A stretch of 37,713 nucleotides of DNA from Lactiplantibacillus fabifermentans DSM 21115. GTDB lineage: Bacteria; Bacillota; Bacilli; Lactobacillales; Lactobacillaceae. The first letter of the stretch is position 1; the number at the start of each line of letters is the position of its first letter. Below, one piece after another: positions 33,266 through 37,713 of this stretch. The DNA lies in the NCBI RefSeq assembly GCF_000498955.2, contig NZ_AYGX02000080.1:1-37713 (forward strand), given 5' to 3'. Position numbers and translations under genes: made by a program. The notes beneath the pieces were generated by a model. The model was not told where the DNA came from. It ran no database searches and saw nothing but the letters and a program-made list of their open reading frames with translations.

Positions 33266-34705
33266 ATGCAAACGCATCAGTTTAATCCATATTCCGCTTG
33301 CACGAGTATTTTAATTGGTAAAAATGCCACCGCGGATGGCTCGACAATGATTGGTCGTAATGAAGACTCGCGGGCTGCTTGGGCGAAGAAGTTTGTCATT
33401 CATCCCCACGCCGAATTCGACGCGGCCCCAACCTTCACCTCCCAAGATGCTGAGCATCCGTTCAAGATGACGTTACCAAAAATCCGTGCGAAGTACTCCG
33501 CGACTCCGGAATGGACGCCGAAGTACGGTTTGTTTGAAGAAGATGGCATTAATGAGTACGGCGTCGCCATGAGTGCGACTGAAAGTGCTTATTGCAACGC
33601 TCGCGTCTTAGCAGCGGATCCGTACGTGGTTGACGGCATCGGTGAAGAAGCTATGGTCACGGTGACCTTACCATACATCCACTCGGCACGTGAAGGGGTT
33701 GAACGGCTCGGTCAAATCGTTGAAGAACACGGGACTTATGAAACGAACGGTATCTTGTTTAGCGATGCTGAAGAAGTTTGGTACATGGAAACTGGCGCCG
33801 GCCATTATTGGGTCGCTCAACGCATTCCTGACGATGCTTACGCCGTAGTCGCTAATCAATTAGCCATTCAAGAAATCGACTTGGCCGACCACGATAATTA
33901 TTTATACGCCAAAGGAATTCGTGATTTTGTTGTCGACAACCAACTCGCCTCGATGGCTAACGGTTTGAACTTCCGCGAAGTCTTTGGCACGGCCGACATT
34001 TCAGACCAACACTACAACACCCCGCGTGTTTGGTATGGGCAACAATACTTCACGCCGGAAGTTGAACAAGATCCTGAATCGTTTAACTTACCTTTTATTC
34101 AACGCGCCAATCGCTTGATTCACATTGATGAAGCGCAACATTATTTGGCTTCACACTACGAAGGCACGCCGTTTGATCCCGTTGGCAATGGCACTAAAAC
34201 TGCTAAGCATCTATACCGACCAATCAGTTTGGCAAAAACGCAAGAATCACACGTCTTACAAATCCGTCCTGATTTGCCGGCAACCACTAGTGGCATTCAC
34301 TGGCTGGCCATGGGCGTCGCGGCGGAAAGTGTCTATGTGCCGTTCTTTGCGGGTGCCAGCACGACCCCGGCGGCCTACCAAGTCGCCACTGAAAAGTACG
34401 ACAGCCAATCAGCCTATTGGGTCTATAAACTCGTCGGTGTCTTAGTCGATGCACACTATCATGCGTTACATGGCAAATTAGGCGATACTCAAAAGGAATT
34501 GGCGATTCAGTTAGGCCACCAACTCATTCAAACCGACCGCCAAGTGGTCGATTTAGCGGGCGACGAACTAGTAGCGGCTTTAGATGCGGCTAACGAAGCT
34601 GCAGCTAATACCGCTTTAACAACCATGCGCACCTTAACGGCCGAGTTGATTACCACCAGTACGGATATGTCACCATTAAATTACAATACTGATTTAAACT
34701 TATAA
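33266..34705 (+). CDS. pepD: C69/U34 family dipeptidase
   Basis: Ntn-hydrolase dipeptidase of 479 residues, known in lactobacilli as PepD or PepDA, with broad dipeptide specificity. The likely nucleophile is Cys12 in SACTSILIGK, followed by the family pattern ADGSTMIGRNEDS and EDGINEYGVAMSATES. NFREVFGTADIS and YNTPRVW in the middle also fit. No signal peptide. ATG 33266 is chosen since AAGAAGGAACC precedes it and the nucleophile should lie close to the N-terminus; the frame upstream to 33212 is not needed. Confidence 0.94.
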   Translation: MQTHQFNPYSACTSILIGKNATADGSTMIGRNEDSRAAWAKKFVIHPHAEFDAAPTFTSQDAEHPFKMTLPKIRAKYSATPEWTPKYGLFEEDGINEYGVAMSATESAYCNARVLAADPYVVDGIGEEAMVTVTLPYIHSAREGVERLGQIVEEHGTYETNGILFSDAEEVWYMETGAGHYWVAQRIPDDAYAVVANQLAIQEIDLADHDNYLYAKGIRDFVVDNQLASMANGLNFREVFGTADISDQHYNTPRVWYGQQYFTPEVEQDPESFNLPFIQRANRLIHIDEAQHYLASHYEGTPFDPVGNGTKTAKHLYRPISLAKTQESHVLQIRPDLPATTSGIHWLAMGVAAESVYVPFFAGASTTPAAYQVATEKYDSQSAYWVYKLVGVLVDAHYHALHGKLGDTQKELAIQLGHQLIQTDRQVVDLAGDELVAALDAANEAAANTALTTMRTLTAELITTSTDMSPLNYNTDLNL

Positions 34706-34712
34706 ATTTTTG

Positions 34713-34741
34713 ACTGCGACGATGTTAGTCGCAGTTTTTTT
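34713..34741 (+). terminator. terminator of pepD
   Basis: ACTGCGAC/GTCGCAGT with a 7-base loop and seven T, 7 bases after the stop. Confidence 0.93.
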
Positions 34742-34833
34742 GTTTGGATACTAAACTACTGAAACTTTGGGCCAACCATTCCTCCAAAAAGCGCCTATCG
34801 TAGGCTTGAATCAATTATTGGGAGGCGGCCGGC

Positions 34834-35100
34834 ATGGAACGACTAGATGTGATTTGGTTGGCACTATTAGCTTTGAGTGGCGTCATCGTATTCAGTAGTT
34901 TGTTGTTTTTAATCCACTGGTTGGGCGGTTCAACATGGCGCACTTGGCGGCTAATCGTGGCGAGCTTAGGGCTCGGTTTAGCATTAGCTAGTGAAATCAT
35001 CTTAGATCATCACCCGACAATTTCAACGAGTTTTCGACGGCGCATCCATCTCACCGACTTAGGTGCCGCAATTTTAGTCGGTGGCTTGTTTTGTTTGTAA
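34834..35100 (+). CDS. small membrane protein (88 aa)
   Basis: Three hydrophobic stretches (about 7-30, 40-57, 74-88) separated by a polar segment with DHHPTISTSFRRR. TGGGAGG lies 8 bases before the ATG. No family recognised. Followed after 88 bases by another membrane protein of the same length, without obvious sequence similarity; there is no terminator between them. Confidence 0.72.
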   Translation: MERLDVIWLALLALSGVIVFSSLLFLIHWLGGSTWRTWRLIVASLGLGLALASEIILDHHPTISTSFRRRIHLTDLGAAILVGGLFCL

Positions 35101-35188
35101 AGTATGCGTTTGCGACTTTCAATCGGCTATCGCGTTCAAAAGCGTGTATCTTCTCTTTGACAGCCAAAACTGTCGCGGAGGTGTCATC

Positions 35189-35455
35189 ATGCTACTACAA
35201 CTTGATTTAGTCACGAAAGCTATTATTAGCACTTGTTTCTTAGAAATTGTCGCCGCGCTAGCGCACTGGTCAGGCTTGGCCGCGGGGCATGGCGCCGCCA
35301 TCGTCATTGCCATTATCGGGGTCGTCGTTTTAGGACTCGTCGGCATTAACGTCATGCGGATGGCACACCAACCCCGTATCACCCAGGTTGTGCGCCAACA
35401 GATGCGCTGGCTCAACTTAATTGCAATTTTTATTGTTATTTTCGCACAATGGTAA
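35189..35455 (+). CDS. small membrane protein (88 aa)
   Basis: Three hydrophobic stretches (about 5-24, 29-49, 69-86) with a basic loop before the last (RMAHQPRITQVVRQQMR). CGGAGGTG at 35176-35183 fixes ATG 35189 as the start; the longer frame from 35081 overlaps the previous gene and has no site. A terminator follows. Family not recognised. Confidence 0.74.
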   Translation: MLLQLDLVTKAIISTCFLEIVAALAHWSGLAAGHGAAIVIAIIGVVVLGLVGINVMRMAHQPRITQVVRQQMRWLNLIAIFIVIFAQW

Positions 35456-35465
35456 CAACTTGATT

Positions 35466-35505
35466 AAAATACGCCACTGACAACGTCAGTGACGTATTTT
35501 TTATT
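35466..35505 (+). terminator. terminator of the small membrane-protein pair
   Basis: AAAATACG-C-CACTGAC with GTCAGTG-A-CGTATTTT, 3-base loop and T-rich tail; 10 bases after the stop at 35455. Confidence 0.9.
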
Positions 35506-35665
35506 TTCGTTAAAACCACTTCACAACCTTATCACCACGGCGTTTTCCAGATTTCAATCATCCCTCATATAAAAAATCTCAAAAAAATAAAATGAAGTCA
35601 CCAGTTTCCACGTATCTTCTATATAGTGGCACCCGTCACAACTAAATAATATGGGGGATCAAAAA

Positions 35666-36346
35666 ATGAAGTCAGTTAAAACGGTCATCATAACCGTCAT
35701 TATGGGGCTATTAAGTGTCGTATTAGTGGCATGTAGCAACCACACCACCGCAACTAAAACGACGAGTGCGACCACCACGAGTAAGGCCCAGGCTAGCAGT
35801 GACCAGGATGACGATGACGAAAAAAATGAGAGCAGCCAAACGGATGATGATGGCGCTGAAGCCGGTCACAGTCGTGCAACGACTGCCAGTGCGGATAGTG
35901 CTACCAATAGCGCTGACGACACCAGCCAGGCCGCAAGTAGTTCCTCAGTTTCTGAAGCTTCGTCAAGTGCCGTTACCACTAATAGTGCTAGTGCTGAGAC
36001 TGCGACTAGCCAAGCCAAAGTTACCAGTACTGCGGAACCTAAAGCATCCAGTCAGTCGGCACTACCAGCTGCAACGCCCGCGACAAAAATACCGGCATCG
36101 TCAGTAACCCGACCTAACACGCCGCATCCAACACGACCGGCTCAATCCACGGTCAATGGCATTCCGGCCGGTAAAGTGTCCACGGCTGGTGACAGTCGCA
36201 TTTGGGGTGACCGGCACCGCATGATTTATTACACACCGGCCCAGAATTACCGCGGCTACCGACCACGTAATGCAGTCCCATTTGATAGTGAAGCCGCGGC
36301 TCAGCAAGCCGGCTATCATAAAGCACCCCGCCGTGAAGTTCACTAA
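35666..36346 (+). CDS. lipoprotein with disordered linker and C-terminal 'sunset'-like domain (226 aa)
   Basis: Signal peptide and lipobox LVAC (Cys about 23) indicate export and lipid anchoring. Residues about 25-160 are low-complexity Ser/Thr/Ala with an acidic patch (DQDDDDEKNESSQTDDD). The last 50 residues form a compact module, GDRHRMIYYTPAQNYRGY then AVPFDSEAAAQQAGY, shared with the next gene. It resembles the short C-terminal modules called sunset domains in Firmicutes surface proteins (IYH.PG..YY...F.sE..A..AGY), but lacks their usual cysteine. Function unknown; wall-proximal presentation is likely. GGGGGATC precedes ATG 35666. Confidence 0.8.
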   Translation: MKSVKTVIITVIMGLLSVVLVACSNHTTATKTTSATTTSKAQASSDQDDDDEKNESSQTDDDGAEAGHSRATTASADSATNSADDTSQAASSSSVSEASSSAVTTNSASAETATSQAKVTSTAEPKASSQSALPAATPATKIPASSVTRPNTPHPTRPAQSTVNGIPAGKVSTAGDSRIWGDRHRMIYYTPAQNYRGYRPRNAVPFDSEAAAQQAGYHKAPRREVH

Positions 36347-36381
36347 TTAACTGTCAGTTACGCTACGAGGAGGAATTGTTT

Positions 36382-36891
36382 ATGAAACGGACTTTTGTTT
36401 GGTTAGCTATTTTAATGGTCGGATTAACAACTTTAGCAGCTTGCAGTAGTGGCACTGCGACTGATACATCGGCAGAAGCATCATCGTCATCAACAGCTAG
36501 CACGATCTCAACCGCAAGCGCCAAGTCACTAGCCAGCTCGAGTACGACAGTATCCAGCAGTGCGAACAGCTCAAGTGCGTCCCAAGTTAAGGCTTCATCC
36601 CAGGAACCAGTTCCAACAGCTAGCTCGGCCGTCACCACGGACGCCAGATCGTCTTCGACAAAACCAGCCGCGGTTAAATCACCAAAACCCAAAACAACCA
36701 AAGCTAGTTCAGCGGTGACGGTAGCCACCACAGATGGTGATGCTGCCAGTGGTCCAGTAGTTGGTAATAGTAAAACTAAGATTTACCACCTACCCGGTCA
36801 ACGCAATTATCACATTAACTCAAAGTATGCCGTTCAATTTGCCAACGAAGCGCTAGCCAAACAAGCCGGCTATCGCCCGGCTTTGAAATAA
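36382..36891 (+). CDS. lipoprotein with Ser-rich linker and C-terminal 'sunset'-like domain (169 aa)
   Basis: Signal peptide with lipobox LAAC (Cys about 21), a Ser/Ala/Thr linker (about 22-115) and the C-terminal module VVGNSKTKIYHLPGQRNY, then AVQFANEALAKQAGY. It aligns with the end of the previous product, so the two are probably duplicates with freely diverging linkers. ATG 36382 follows GAGGAGG by 8 bases. 35 bases after the preceding gene and 22 before the next, so one operon is likely. Confidence 0.82.
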   Translation: MKRTFVWLAILMVGLTTLAACSSGTATDTSAEASSSSTASTISTASAKSLASSSTTVSSSANSSSASQVKASSQEPVPTASSAVTTDARSSSTKPAAVKSPKPKTTKASSAVTVATTDGDAASGPVVGNSKTKIYHLPGQRNYHINSKYAVQFANEALAKQAGYRPALK

Positions 36892-36913
36892 CTCACATTT
36901 TTAGGAGAACATA

Positions 36914-37204
36914 ATGAAATTACGACGCACCATCAGTTTAATGACAAGCTTAGGCTTATTAGGCACGTTGTTGACTGCCTGCAACTTTGGTCTCACTGAC
37001 CCGGTCCAAGTCTCACCAACGACATCATCAAGTCAGATTGAGCACGCTGAATCTGATAACGAAAATCTCAATGACGATACGGAAGATAGTACCGATAATG
37101 ATGCTACCGAAGATCCGTTTGCCGACGACCCTGATTTTCAAGATGACGACGATTCCGCTACGCCACCAGAACGGCACACTAGTTTACCGGCTGAACCAGA
37201 ATAA
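36914..37204 (+). CDS. acidic small lipoprotein (96 aa)
   Basis: Signal peptide with lipobox LTAC (Cys about 23); the remaining residues are disordered and strongly acidic (for example DDTEDSTDNDATEDPFADD). It lacks the C-terminal module of the two upstream lipoproteins. TAGGAGAACATA precedes ATG. Third gene of the lipoprotein set. An exported, charged spacer or cation-binding protein is possible but unproven. Confidence 0.75.
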   Translation: MKLRRTISLMTSLGLLGTLLTACNFGLTDPVQVSPTTSSSQIEHAESDNENLNDDTEDSTDNDATEDPFADDPDFQDDDDSATPPERHTSLPAEPE

Positions 37205-37265
37205 GGTCTGATTAAAGGCTAAGTATTGTGTTTTTTTAGACTATATTAAAAGGAGTATATAAATC

Positions 37266-37713
37266 ATGAAAGTATCAAATTCACCAGATTTATCTAACGA
37301 ACCAAAAGTAGTAACACTAAAGGAAACGATTAATGAATTGGGCAGTGTTATCAACACTGAAAATATACACAATCCCAAAAAACTATTAAAGCTATCCAAG
37401 AAAATTGATAGACTATATTTCTCAATAGAAAATCCAAATCAACGAAAAATAGCACGCAACGAATCTCTTAAGTTACTTTCTCATATCGATATTGGTACCC
37501 TTCAAGATGCTAGTCTGGCAATTGATTCATCGGAATATACTTCACAGATAAGTATAGTTGCTTTAGTTATCAGTATACTTTCAATTGTAAGATCAGTTTA
37601 TCCTCAAAACTGGTTTCTACTCATTCTAATTTTCCCAATTGTATACATTTTGGGTATTCTTTTGGTAGATTGCAAATTTAATCCGAATTTTTGGACAAAT
37701 TGTTCAGCATAAC
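37266..37713 (+). CDS. AT-rich two-helix membrane-protein gene, 3' end at window edge
   Basis: Strong AAAGGAG site; the first 90 residues are polar and helical (KLLKLSKKIDRLYFS), followed by two membrane helices (about 93-110 and 115-133). The gene is visibly more AT-rich than its neighbours and uses rarer codons (ATA, AGA), a sign of transfer. From 37664 onward the sequence is the inverted repeat shared with bases 2-51, so residues after about 132 may not belong to the native protein. No stop is reached. Family not recognised. Confidence 0.6.
37664..37713. repeat. right copy of 50-bp window-end inverted repeat
   Basis: Exact reverse complement of 2-51. It lies inside the open frame of the last gene. 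Read on the minus strand it continues the same peptide as the left copy, then diverges. Confidence 0.9.

Noticed and set aside
35081-35188. Upstream extension of the second 88-residue membrane protein (Cys-rich start)
   Set aside because: It overlaps the preceding gene and lacks a ribosome site, whereas ATG 35189 has a strong one.
36363-36731. 122-residue leftward open frame opposite the second lipoprotein
   Set aside because: Mirror of the Ser/Thr/Ala linker; no initiation signal.

Overview
The window looks like chromosomal DNA of a lactic acid bacterium of the Lactobacillaceae. Supporting signs are a Bacillus-type (type B) RNase P RNA, a T-box leader on a tRNA synthetase gene, the Firmicutes set gpsB/ypsA/recU/PBP1A/dnaD/ypmB/dinG, a mevalonate gene cluster ending in the FMN-dependent type 2 isopentenyl-diphosphate isomerase, AGGAGG-type ribosome binding sites and a mid-40s GC feel. 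The genus cannot be fixed by eye; a plantarum- or brevis-like species would fit.

Layout. 1-84 is the tail of an unidentified gene. 318-13,875 is a housekeeping block: asnS with its T-box leader, rlmL-type methyltransferase, rnpB, gpsB and ypsA leftward; recU and PBP1A rightward; then dnaD, an aspartate-type aminotransferase, ypmB and dinG leftward. It follows the conserved Firmicutes order, but asnS is not between aspB and dnaD and no nth is found between dnaD and PBP1A. 13,876-14,663 is a long non-coding stretch holding a 212-bp imperfect palindrome and a candidate structured RNA with its own extended -10 promoter. 14,664-18,849 is the mevalonate operon (mvk, mvaD, pmvk, fni), which makes isopentenyl diphosphate for undecaprenyl carriers and quinone side chains.

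18,909-24,849 holds single genes and small units: a 56-residue zinc-ribbon protein, an RsmF-like rRNA cytosine methyltransferase, a Cof-type HAD phosphatase, two tiny membrane proteins, an unknown protein, a six-helix potassium channel and a MenA-like prenyltransferase. 24,946-32,169 is an accessory, regulator-rich stretch: a short LysR regulator divergent from a tautomerase; an alpha/beta hydrolase-MarR-glutamate racemase operon behind a 20-bp palindrome; a cysteine-bearing Crp/Fnr regulator divergent from an unknown protein plus a second tautomerase, with an FNR-like box between them; then lysA and a third tautomerase. 32,218-37,713 holds a YitT membrane protein, a C69 dipeptidase, two 88-residue membrane proteins, three consecutive lipoproteins (two with the same C-terminal motif) and an AT-rich membrane-protein gene that runs off the end.

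The most notable non-gene features are an exact 50-bp inverted repeat at the two ends of the window (probably a contig break at a repeat, possibly a rearrangement site), three palindromic intergenic elements (one with an apparent deleted relative elsewhere in the window), and the candidate RNA at 14,226-14,361, which can be drawn in two mutually exclusive folds. No CRISPR array, tRNA, complete insertion sequence or prophage was seen.
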